A DNA stretch of 64,000 nucleotides. Source: Phymatolithon calcareum (taxonomy: Eukaryota > Rhodophyta > Florideophyceae > Hapalidiales). Of the stretch, positions 34,201 through 42,782 are shown in pieces. Within the stretch, counting starts at the first letter, position 1. Each line of letters opens with the position of its first letter. Location of the stretch: NCBI GenBank assembly GCA_977006965.1, contig OZ345370.1:2356001-2420000 (forward strand), written 5' to 3'. Both the position numbers and the translations under genes were made by a program. Under the pieces are notes generated by a model, which was not told the DNA's origin, did not search any database, and saw only the letters and a program-made list of their open reading frames with translations.

Positions 34201-35083
34201 TGTTCGCCGGGAATCGGTTAGCACCCCGGATAGAAGGAAGGACAAACTGTCCCCCGTTGCCGACGGCCCGTACAAGGTAGTTACAGTGCAAGAGGATACC
34301 GTTGTCCTAGAAATTCGGCAGCAACATGAACGGGTTTCTCGAGACCGGGTTGTGACGGCACCTACGCCCGAAGACCACATTGTGATCAGCCGACCATCAG
34401 ACAATTCGCCTGAACATCGGGAAGAGCAAATAAGCGCACGCGATATCGGTCAGAAAGCAGAACAGACAAATCCGCCTACCGGAGCGTCGTCGAGGATATC
34501 GTCCCCCACTCGGGGATTGGGAGACATACCGAGCGGCGAGGGTGCCATGGCAACCACCGGAGTCCGCATGCAGGCAGTACCAACTCCATCGGTCCCTCCT
34601 GAATCCGTTCCACGCCGGCAGTCCGCCCCGGAGTGTCCCCAGGTCACGCCAGTGGGTTCTGTTCGCAAGTCTCCCCGTCTTGCGGCGAAGAAAACGCAGC
34701 TTGGAGATGGCAAAAAAGGCGCCCCATCTGGGGATATGAGCCGTAAAACCGTCCGTTTCGGCCCGGAGGTATCCATGAAACAAGAATCCATTCCCCTCCG
34801 TGCTGCCGCCGAACTGCGAGATACGCCCTGTCGGTCGGATGACTCTCCCCGGGAAGGAGACGAGGCTCGAATTGTCTTACCACAGGAGCAGGTGATGAAG
34901 GATATTATCGGGGATGGAGAGGGGGAAGACGGAAAATGGCTGTTTCGTGTGCGTTGGTATGGCCCAGGAGCGGATACCACCTGGGAACCGACCTCACATT
35001 TACCTCGCAGCAAGATCCTCTCATACTGCAAGCGGCGCCGAAGATCTTTGCCGCCGGACATGGAAGACGCTCTGGTGGGTTAA
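31229..35083 (+). CDS. Gypsy pol: RT, RNase H, integrase, chromodomain
   Basis: Open frame of 1284 codons. RT: YRKLNAVTVKDTYPIPR, FSTLDCNSGYWQV (motif A), MPFGLTNAPATFQR (motif B), YLDD at residues 312-315. RNase H: LDTDAS, SERECLAVVWA, YTDPAALHWLL; its last block reads NTQAYALSR where the family has an aspartate (ADALSR). Integrase: HHCC-type zinc region (HLSHYPTMSGHPG ... CPTC), catalytic D in GIDIFGE, D in LSDNGK and E in QTERFNR, 35 residues between the last two. A chromodomain ends the protein (WLFRVRWYGPGADTTWEP). Chromodomains of this type bind modified histone H3 and steer integration. The start is uncertain because RT should be read through from the protease frame. Its stop is 134 bp before the end of the antisense ORF. 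Confidence 0.9.
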   Translation: MGDGVIGAGGTIRAAALSKLYSAHGISISNCVATLSPKEPFWILVANFSKMARSLKKGQVVGTVLLHPTEVINSSVSVAEVLGLIQDTEAVISSPRDTSTGEMPAQNRKGLASLDLSHLAEDHRDAIRDLLIPFSRMWSGELGEISATTHHIDLTPGSRPSASPPYRAGPRARQVEQAEVDRMLLKGVIEPALSPWASPVVLVPKSDGSLRFCVVYRKLNAVTVKDTYPIPRMDECIDSLGTAKVFSTLDCNSGYWQVPIAGEDRDKTAFVCQSGLYRFKRMPFGLTNAPATFQRTLDILLSQFKWKTCLVYLDDIIIFSNDTASHFDHVRTVLTILKDAGVSLKLEKCKFFTNKVSYLGHDIRPGELSVTTTRTAALREAQPPRTQTELRSFLGLCNVYHRFVRDFAEIAAPLNKLLKKGTPTKLAPFGDAELHAYRKLIDVVTSPPVLALPKPGLPYSLDTDASANMVGVAAFQLDHGERRPIGFWSRSLVPAEKNYSASERECLAVVWAVTTLRPYLQGEKLTVYTDPAALHWLLEIAEPSGRLMRWRLRLSEFTFNVVYKKGKENTQAYALSRLSTLGETTADLDEEIPCFHVDEYSQNNLDAERDECHGFRNENESEMDALFALSDYNPTSVQLTPVTREELLREQLADPFCGSVRKGLEDGNDLPFARDEVGMLIRLESETPQLDVPDSLQGRILHLSHYPTMSGHPGGRKLYYSLRRDFYWPSMATDCYATARNCPTCDRNRVKLRRNEKRMKLFPAARPLEFVGIDIFGELIKTPRGNRYLLVITDRFSKLVRTVPLARINAADIAKAFVHHWVFVYGPPVSVLSDNGKLFTSKFFQHVCAILGIENVFTTTYHPQCNGQTERFNRTILAALRHYIADHPTDWDLFSDAVTYAYNTQTHRVTKLSPFELVLSRPPPPLGLEARPSMDQPGDRETFRTKWMNWLRHLVGTASTEMRKAQELSKRNFDARIRPTVDRIRPGTFAFVRRESVSTPDRRKDKLSPVADGPYKVVTVQEDTVVLEIRQQHERVSRDRVVTAPTPEDHIVISRPSDNSPEHREEQISARDIGQKAEQTNPPTGASSRISSPTRGLGDIPSGEGAMATTGVRMQAVPTPSVPPESVPRRQSAPECPQVTPVGSVRKSPRLAAKKTQLGDGKKGAPSGDMSRKTVRFGPEVSMKQESIPLRAAAELRDTPCRSDDSPREGDEARIVLPQEQVMKDIIGDGEGEDGKWLFRVRWYGPGADTTWEPTSHLPRSKILSYCKRRRRSLPPDMEDALVG

Positions 35084-35217
35084 GCACCTAAATCCTATCA
35101 GGTACAGCAGAAGGGAAGGCGTCCAAGCAATGGAGTTGTTTATTTTCGCAGCAAGCGATTCGAAGGCTCACAACGAGATCTTATCGGATTTCGTAGTTCC
35201 TGGCGTCGGGAAGGGAC

Positions 35218-36312
35218 TTACTGGTTAAGCACCCAATCTCGGAACTCGGCGGCGTCCGACTCAGTGCGCTCTACTTGGTGTACTGGCGGTGCCCGCGTCG
35301 GATTACGCTGTCGCAGCTGCTCCAACGTCAAGATTTCGCATTCGAAGAGATCGTAGTACACGAAATCTCCGTTGAGGGCGTATTCGGTGCGCCCGCCGGA
35401 ATAATCCAGGGAAGACAGGCGACCCGGACGAAGGGACTGTGTCAACGGAACTGATTCCCAATCATGGGACGAAATTTTCCAGAGCAGACGACGCAACTCT
35501 GCGACGTTGTCATGGCTGTTCAGCATGTCGCTAAGGTCCAGGCGGTTGATGACTGCTATTAGATTGTCGGGCAACTTCCACAGCCTCCACCCATCGTACG
35601 TCTCCCAAAGCAGCCAGGCGGAGACATTGACTGCGAACTCCGTAACTACGACAGGCCAGAACGCCGACGCCGGGAAACTGTCTATGATCATGGCAGAGCA
35701 GTAGGCAAAAACCGGACCGAGTAACGCGTAAACACCGTGGGGTACCTCTATGAAGCTCCACCATACCGGAATAGGGACAAACCTACCCCCGAACCGGTCG
35801 TGCTCGAGATGCCCGACTTCAAGACAATGCCTCGGGATGAAATGACCGGTTTTACTGCGCCACTTGCGCTCGTCCCGTCCTCGGGTATCATATAGTCCAT
35901 CTGGTTCAGCACTCTTCGCCATATCCCGAAAGCCGGGAGGAAGGGGCCGTTGCTCTAGAAACAAAACCGAGTTGCTCGTGAAGGGCACCCCGTCCCAATC
36001 CTCCCCGAGTGCGAACCAATCGGTGGGCGAAAACCGAGCGAGGCGCTCGCAGTATGGGTACTCAACATCCTCGCGTACTGCCCAGGTGTCAAATGGTGGC
36101 GTCGCTCTGGGCAGCAGACGCTGGTGCTGTGACGCCATGACGCGCCCTCCCACGGCTTTCACGTACTTTGTGCGCTCCCGCGTCAACTGTGCCTGGGTCG
36201 CGGATGGACGACTGAGTTTCAGACAGTCACGGGGGGACCGCCATGCGGGCTCTCCAGTCCCAGCTTTCAGTTGAGTTGATGTGGGTGCCGCACGGCAGGT
36301 AACCACTGTCAT
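35218..36312 (-). CDS. Antisense ORF of the Gypsy element, unknown function
   Basis: An uninterrupted 364-codon minus-strand frame between pol and the 3' LTR, convergent with pol. No family recognised. The N-terminal part is basic; residues 195-245 are hydrophobic (GVYALLGPVFAYCSAMII, FWPVVVTEFAVNVSAWLLW), possibly two membrane segments or a buried core; the C-terminal third is acidic. Just upstream a second minus-strand frame (36499-36227) is open and joins this one at a run of six G (about 36231-36236), so the original protein may have been longer, starting beyond 36499, with a homopolymer frameshift in this copy. Extra antisense ORFs are known in some plant Gypsy elements; this one cannot be matched by eye. 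Confidence 0.55.
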   Translation of the reverse strand: MTVVTCRAAPTSTQLKAGTGEPAWRSPRDCLKLSRPSATQAQLTRERTKYVKAVGGRVMASQHQRLLPRATPPFDTWAVREDVEYPYCERLARFSPTDWFALGEDWDGVPFTSNSVLFLEQRPLPPGFRDMAKSAEPDGLYDTRGRDERKWRSKTGHFIPRHCLEVGHLEHDRFGGRFVPIPVWWSFIEVPHGVYALLGPVFAYCSAMIIDSFPASAFWPVVVTEFAVNVSAWLLWETYDGWRLWKLPDNLIAVINRLDLSDMLNSHDNVAELRRLLWKISSHDWESVPLTQSLRPGRLSSLDYSGGRTEYALNGDFVYYDLFECEILTLEQLRQRNPTRAPPVHQVERTESDAAEFRDWVLNQ

Positions 36313-36846
36313 TCACGTACGTTGACATAAGGCGCAAGTTACCCAAACCGTGCGGCAGAAACCACGGCGCGCGGCGGTACAGCTCAGGTGATGCGGTCGG
36401 CGTTGTCCTGCTCAGTTCGGCCCATGTCTCCCACCCTTCGGGGGGTTCGCGAGTGTCGTTAGCCGACCGGCCAGGAACAAGCCCGGGGTTTTTGTCCATC
36501 CCGTTCCCCGCGCACGGCAGAAAAATTGTTCAGGATCAAGTGTGAGGGTCGCCCCGAGTTCGGGAAGAGGTAAAATGTGCCAGAAATCTCTGCACGTTTG
36601 CCGCCGGCACCAAAGGTGGACGGGGGACATTGTGAAAAAGGTTTCACGCGCTATTTTCCCGGTTTTTGGGCTGGTTTAAGGGGTTCTCCCGCGGCGCGTG
36701 GCCGAATTTTCACTTCCCGTAAACGGGCTTGAAATTGAGGATTCGGTACGATCCGTGGTCGCGCAAGGGCTATCGCTCCGACCCCGGAAGCTAAATATGG
36801 ACCTCATAATTCCTCAGATAATATGAGGCTCACCGTGCTCGCCCTT

Positions 36847-36859
36847 TGAGGAGGGGCCG
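36847..36859 (+). other. Gypsy polypurine tract
   Basis: The purine-rich tgaggaggggccg abuts the 3' LTR, the place for plus-strand priming. It is slightly imperfect (final cc). Confidence 0.55.
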
Positions 36860-37269
36860 TGTGGTGCAATGCTCCGTGATCTAGTTGCCCGCTATTTTTC
36901 CTTTTCTGTAAGCAGTCTACTGTATGCCACTGTTCTTATAGTCGTAGTGACCGTCGGTGGAGAGGAAGGACCAAGGAGGTTTTCGGGCTCTGCGATTCCG
37001 GTTCCGACGTTGCCTGATCCCGAGTCCGGGTCCGTTCGTCGCCATTACCGTTACGCAACCCAAACCGACCGATAAAACCCGTACCTTTTGCTTTTACTTG
37101 TTCCTCTTCCTTTTCTATTTCTCTCTCTACCACCTCCCTCCGTCGTGCGCGCGTGCGGTCCTACAAGCCGCAACTACAACGCGCGTCCGACGCTGCTCTG
37201 TCGTGCTAACGCGGAAAGGGGGTCCCGAACACCCCGATCGGCAAGCCCTCCCTAGGGATTTGCACGAAA
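36860..37269 (+). repeat. Gypsy 3' LTR
   Basis: Begins tgtggtgcaatgc; followed directly by the target duplication cagtc. Confidence 0.85.
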
Positions 37270-37889
37270 CAGTCCTTTAACTCTTAGAAACCTCCTCCCG
37301 AAAAAATCACAGCTTGCCGGAGAACCGTATTGCCGTATTTGCAGCCGTGCTATAACTTGACTAGTACTACAAAAGACTATGAAGTTTGGATGAGTGGTCA
37401 ACAAAAAACGAGGGCTGCCAACTCAAGATATACAGTCAAGCATCCAAAGTGAAAGCCGAAATCGCACGAGTCGTGCTGGGAAACGGACTGCCAGCGGCAC
37501 CAAAGAGCTCTTACGCGGTTGTCACGTTTCGGTTCAGGAACGTTCGGAAATGCGTGTCTTCGTGTGAACGCGTCTGGAAGTTTGCGATGTGTGTGCTGGA
37601 GATCAAGGTTCTTTCGGCGTCTATTGATTGTATCTTTACTAGCTTTGCGAATTCAGCGCCAATGCACAAAGGACGTCAGTGGCGCGTCTTAACCCGTGGT
37701 CGCTGCTCGACTGCCGTTGGTTGCGGCTCGAGACTGCGTCGAGCGACGTGGCTCGGCATGGGAATCCTTCGCGCGGCGCTGCTTTTTGGCTGTCACCGGA
37801 TGTGCCGCCGCGCCATGGCAAAAGGGTATCGATCCATGCAGGGCCCCGGTGGTAGTTGTCTTGCAGAGGCTTGCTTGCTTGATGATGCT

Positions 37890-40200
37890 TTATTCCCCTA
37901 AGAGGCTAGCCCGTCTAGAAGGCTTCATGCCACTCCACTTGCTGTCGTCGGAAGCGTCTTTTATGGACAGTTCGATGCTTTGGTTCGGGATATCGCCAAG
38001 GAGAAAAGCATATGTTCTGGGTACGCATTGTAGCAGTACCCTGCGGACGAGCCTGTTCTCACCCATGCGTAGAACACATCCTAGCCATCCCCAGCGACGG
38101 TCCTTAATCCACTGTATCACCTCTTGTGAGGGCTCTCTTGCTTCTTCGGCTATCGTCCATTTCGTCATCACGGCCAGCATCTTCGATACGGTACCGTTCA
38201 GTTTTTGCAGGATTGGTGTCGTTAGATTCCAGGATTCACATCCATATATCAAAGTCCATACGACCGAGGCTTTCCAGAGGCGTAAGCGAAGCGGGAGCGG
38301 TAGCGCCGTGTTCGTTAGTAGTCTATAGAGGCTTTTGAGGCGTGATTTGGATATTTCGATAGGATAAGTAGTCGGCGTTATAGGGTCTGCTGCCCCTGAC
38401 TGCATGGTGCCCAAGTACTTGAAATCTATAACATTTTCAAGAGTTTCGGCTCCTATTTTCACCATTTCCATTTCGTTCAGGGCCGCCTCTTGCTTCTTAC
38501 GACGAACAATCTTGTCTGCTGCGGATCCGTATCTGCTCGGCAACCTCGCCTTTGGCGCTGATATGACTCCCCATTCTTCTTTGTCCAGGCAGAGCGTCTC
38601 GCGCTCCTCCCCGTCAAAGTACTCTACTGATACTCTTTTCTCCTCTCTGTTATTCTTACGGACAACTTGGCAGACGTGCTAATCATATCGCTCCATATCG
38701 TCCCATTTGCGCAGCTCTAGAATTGTTCCGACAGATGGGCATCCGTATTCGTCGACGGCTTCAATCGTGGGTATGGGTCGGCAATGTAAGCGTTCGTGTG
38801 TTTCCAGAGATGCCTTGTATGGAAAAGTTCTGAAGTAGGTTTCGCACGTAAACTCGAACTCCATTTTCTCTTTATCCTGCTCGGTAGTGCGGGATACAGT
38901 GCTTTTGGGTTGAATATGCTGTGCAAAACTTTTGCGAATAGAGATCTCTAGCCCAGATTCCTTGTACGCTCCCTTACTTATCTTCGTGGCCCTTTCGGAC
39001 GCATTTTCTGCGTTTTCGTCAATAAACACGACGTCATCTGCATATTCGAGTCTGTCGAGGCTTATCGACGGAGTCAGTCTGATCTGTGAGGAGTTGTTGT
39101 GCCTTCGGAATATGAGGTCTAGAGCAATTATAAAGCATAGAGGGCTCAGAATGTCTCCTTGAAGCACACCTCGGTTAACGCTTGTATGCAGGCTTGGAAC
39201 CAATTTAATTGCTGGAATTGCTGAAGGAAAGAGCAATCGTGCAATTCAACTGTTTGTCGCTTCTTCTTTTCAATTTAAACAGCAATTGGCAATCCCTACT
39301 CCAATCGATACTGCAATTCCTACCCTTTACTGCAATTCGTTTACCAATTAGCGAAGCCTAACTCTTCTTTATTTCCGTTCACCAGGCACGAGTTGAGATG
39401 GTTGTAGGGGATTGTGTAGCCCTTGTTGTGCTCAAAAACGAAACTCCGGTTTTGACTGGAAGGTGCATGTCTCTCCACCCGGGCACTGAAACACTTGAAA
39501 AGTAACATTTGTTCGAACACCGGATCCTCGACGAATATTGACTTCGCGAAGTTCTTCGCGGAGCTTCTTCATGAGAAGTTGGACCACCTCTTTCTTCGAC
39601 GGTTTGCGTGATGGAGGCGACATTGTGAATTTGGCCCTGGCGATAATAACTTAGCAGTGTCTTTGGCTTTTATAGGATTACCATCGTACTTCTATGCAGC
39701 AGCCACGTTTATCTGATGCAATGTGCTAACATAGACGTATGTTGAAAGTACAAAAGGGGTACGTATTCAAATGCATCGAATGCGTAAGAAAACGTAGCTT
39801 TTTTCTGATTCAGCATATAAATAGAGAAAAACTTAGCGCAATACGTATCGCAATTGAATCTTCGTGAGAAATACACATTGCAATTAGATGCTCATCTTAC
39901 CTCGCAAATTTCAATCACGTGTCTATTGTACAATTAACTCGAATTGCAATTAATTGCAATTAATTGGAATTGCAATCAAATTGGTCCCAAGCCTGCTTGT
40001 ATGTCGAGAGTATTCCCGTCTGCCTCTTGCAGAGGCGCGTATGCCATCATCGATGGTCCGCACGCAGTGTATAATCTCAAGAGGTTGGTGATGGCAGGAT
40101 TGAGGAGGGCAGATCTGAGAAGATTGCCATAGCTCTGAACCGTCTCTGGTCTTGCTGCTCCGGCAAAGGGTGTTCTTCGAAAAGGGTGGCATTCAGTTTG
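37890..40200 (-). pseudogene. LINE with C2H2 finger, interrupted by a hAT derivative
   Basis: Minus strand, read from high to low coordinates. 40150-39996 gives a short RT piece ending just at the hAT target duplication; it resumes at 39188 with VNRGVLQGDILSPLCF (RT motif B), LEYADDVVFID (catalytic box, intact YADD), then a degenerate C2H2 finger (FTCETYFRTFPYKASLETHERLHC with one Cys read as Y) near 38880-38800. After a stop at 38679, 38543-37890 gives the C-terminal part: DFKYLGT, YGCESWNLT, W-I-K-D-R-R-W-G-W-L-G-C-V-L-R-M, typical of APE-type LINEs. The 5' half and endonuclease are missing. Stops and the insertion make it dead. Confidence 0.7.
39189..39995. mobile_element. Non-autonomous hAT deletion derivative (807 bp)
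   Basis: Ends caggcttggaacc... and ...ggtcccaagcctg are the terminal inverted repeats of the autonomous hAT at 55242-57808. It is flanked by a perfect 8-bp target duplication, cttgtatg (39181-39188 and 39996-40003). Its left about 170 bp match the left end of the autonomous element and the rest (from about 39360) matches its right end from about 57178 on; the 1.76 kb between, most of the transposase, is deleted. A minus-strand ORF (39623-39432) still encodes the first 60 transposase residues, cut by a 1-bp insertion (extra a in aaaacgaaactcc). Confidence 0.92.
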
Positions 40201-40339
40201 TAGTTTGTACACAGAAAATATTTGTTTTCTAGGACAAGGCAAACTCTGCAGTAGATGCAGCAAATTTGTGCACTGAGATTCTTACCAGTTTATTCAGCGA
40301 CTGCTAAGGCCGTCTGCATGTATACTATATATTCTACTA

Positions 40340-42575
40340 GTGCGAACTTGTTCTTCCAAACGTAGTAGTCAATTGATAAACCGATGTTTCAGCAAACTAA
40401 AGCGCCTACTATCTGGCCGAGAAAGGGATCCTCGCTCTACCCCGCAGGGGATTCCACTCGCCAATCGGGAAGGATCGCTCAAGCAACAGGTTACGACCTT
40501 CATAACGCCTATTTCCGCGAAGGATGAACCGGAGGAGAAGCGCGGCGCCACAGAAGCATTTATTTTGGAGCGTAATGCAGTGAGAACAGCGGATATCGAA
40601 ATATGGACAGATGGAAGTGTGGGAGAAATACCGCAAGCTCACGTCTGGGATCTGAATCACGGAGAACGCGTCTCCGTAAAATGGGACGAAGGTTGGTGCA
40701 CCGCGACCTTGAAGAAATTCAACTCTACCGAACATCAGAACCACGACGCAGCGAAACGGTTTGAAGCTCGACACGGCAAGCCGCCGGATGTCCTCTTGGT
40801 CTACGACGACGGGGACGAGCATGCCTACGAAACGACCCCGACGGCCTCGAAGCAGCGCGTTATCCTATGCGATGAAGATGATGACACGCTCGACATGTAC
40901 CGTACAATCCCACCGCAGGTCGGTGGTGCGGGCGTTTTGGTGCTGCGCGGAGAAGAAGCGATACTGGAAGAAGGGCTGTCCGCTGGGGCCATTGGCTCCT
41001 CATTCGACGCCGAGGCTTTTGCGGCCGTACACGCATTTCAGGCAGCATCCAGTCTACCGATATCGCGCGGCAGCACTATCCGATGGTTACTCGGTTTCAA
41101 GATAAGCGGTATGCCGCTACCGCAAAATCATCTACAGTGACGATGTCAACGCCCCTACCCAATAGGGACTTAGGTAAGTACCACGCCGCGTGCCATGCTC
41201 ATTTATTTCCTTTGTGCAATTGCTCCGAGCGCGAGCCAATTCAAGCGCCGCGTAACGCCGATCCCCGCGTGGGGCTGCTGTAATCGGAGACAGCAAGGCG
41301 TCAATCAACCAATGCGTGAAAAAGAAGACTGCTTTAACAGGAAGCAGGCGCACTGGCAGGAGCAACGCAGAAGCCTTCGTGACACCTATGAGAGGATACG
41401 CTGCGCGGAGCAAACAGCCGAGGAGCGAGCACGGCGGCGGAAGTGCAGAAGACGTGCAACACCGAGCAAGAAGTCGGTTTCCAGAGAATACCTAAAATAC
41501 CAGCGGTATGCCGCTGCCGGCAGAGCGTCTATAGAGACGATGCCAACGCCCTTAATCAATAGGGACTTACGCGAGTACCGCGCCACGTGCCATGCGCGGT
41601 TACGACATGCTATCAGATCAGCTGTCAAACGAGCTCGGTGCACTGATCACCGAGCTGCAAAATGTGGCACAAAGAACACACAATGATGCCTCGCTACCGT
41701 GGGTCGTCTACGGCCAACAATACAGGAGTTCTGCAATTTAGATGGGATATCTGAGATCCTAAGTTTTTCCGCCCGCCCCTCTGGCGGTGCGTTTTCGTAA
41801 GCTACACAAAGGTAGGTAGCAACTGAGGAAGCCTTGCCCATATCTTCGGAAGTCTGTGGGCCTTTTAAATAAACTTTGCTCAAAAAAAACTATCCGATGG
41901 TTCACCGACAGCAAGAGCTGCATAGACGCACTCATCGGCCAGCCGCGGATGTTTGGAGAGATGGTTCGGAAACTATGGAATCTTATGGAACAAATCATGG
42001 CACAAGAGATTCACATAGAAGGCATTTGGATACCGAGTCACTGCGGAGTCCCGAAAAATGAGGCTGCTGATGAGCTCGCGCGCCGGGGAATCTCGGAATC
42101 AAGCCTGCTATCACATCAAGCGGTACCTCTCACCATGGAAGCGGCACGATCCATTATCAAACCGCCTTGTCGAAGCAAACCAGTTACCATCCCGACACTC
42201 CCGGAAGACCTACACATCTCACATAGACGGGCTGAGGTAATACTCAACCAGCTCATAACTAATTGCTGTCCAATCGTCGCCAGCTTTCACCATGGACACA
42301 ACGAGAATGAGCCACTTCCTCACGACCCAATGTGCAAGAAATGCCCGTATGGTGTGAAGGAAACTGTGGCACATATGATCCTACATTGTTCGGGTCGGGC
42401 TGTTAGTCGACGGAAATTCATCGGCAGAGTTCGGAGCAAAACGGTAGAAGATCTGTGCAGAGAGAAACCCGTAGCGATAATCCAATATTCGAACGAAGAG
42501 AACTTGCTCAAGAGCAAGTTTAGGCGTTAACTTAAAAATTGACGTCATCTGCAATAAAGAAAGAAAGAAAGAAAG
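40340..42575 (+). pseudogene. LINE 3' part: RNase H with Tudor-like insert and CCHC end, copy 1
   Basis: The frame 40340-41140 carries RNase H with its first catalytic aspartate in IWTDGSV (residue 91), then about 100 residues with the pattern of a Tudor-like barrel (GERVSVKWDEGWCTATL ... LLVYDDGDEHAYE, residues 108-163), then the RNase H resumes with GGAGVLVL and AEAFAAV (E225). An 800-bp insertion (41089-41888) splits it. 41856-42530 continues: RWFTDSKSCIDAL, WIPSHCGVPKNEAADELAR, and a C-terminal C-x2-C...H-x4-C zinc motif (CKKC ... HMILHC). The 3' end is an ataaagaaagaaag microsatellite (42555-42575), shared with copy 2. RT and endonuclease are missing, so this copy is 5'-truncated. Confidence 0.75.
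41089..41888 (+). mobile_element. 800-bp A-tailed retro-insertion inside the LINE
   Basis: It is flanked by a perfect 14-bp duplication, actatccgatggtt (41075-41088 and 41889-41902), and ends in aaataaactttgctcaaaaaaa, an A-tail. These are marks of target-primed reverse transcription of an RNA. Inside are two copies of a roughly 95-bp unit (about 41105-41200 and 41500-41600; shared words cggtatgccgct, caatagggactta, cgtgccatgc) that translate to similar peptides (NRDLGKYHAACHAHL and NRDLREYRATCHARL). Between them lies an Arg/Lys-rich ORF (41195-41686). It is either a SINE-like element or a processed copy of a repeat-protein mRNA; I do not recognise the source. Confidence 0.75.
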
Positions 42576-42782
42576 CTCAACCAAAAGTTTGATCCCCAAA
42601 TTTAAGGTCCGATCAATGCAATTGCTTGCCTGGTAGAAATTCTACTCCGATTTATGAGTGAAAGTGAGGTGTAATAGCATATGCATCAACAATGGTAAAA
42701 CTCTTTCTACATTGGTACAGATACCAGGTTTTGTAGCTGTGGGCTCGCGCATGACCGACTATGCAGTGTACAACACACACAC

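Larger units (their letters stand above)
27704..37269 (+). mobile_element. Full-length Ty3/Gypsy chromovirus with an antisense ORF
   Basis: Two 410-bp LTRs (27704-28113 and 36860-37269), starting TG, differing by about ten substitutions and two 2-bp indels (about 97% identical). The flanks carry a 5-bp target duplication, cagtc, at 27699-27703 and 37270-37274. Inside: gag with a CCHC knuckle, retropepsin, RT, RNase H, H2C2 and D,D(35)E integrase and a C-terminal chromodomain, in Gypsy order, then a 364-codon antisense ORF, a purine tract and the 3' LTR. Gag and the gag-pol join have frameshifts; pol from RT on is a single open frame. The insertion is fairly recent judging by its LTRs. Confidence 0.93.

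Noticed and set aside
37386-37901. 171-codon plus-strand ORF next to the Gypsy 3' flank
   Set aside because: No motif, odd composition, and it runs into the 3' region of the minus-strand LINE; probably accidental.
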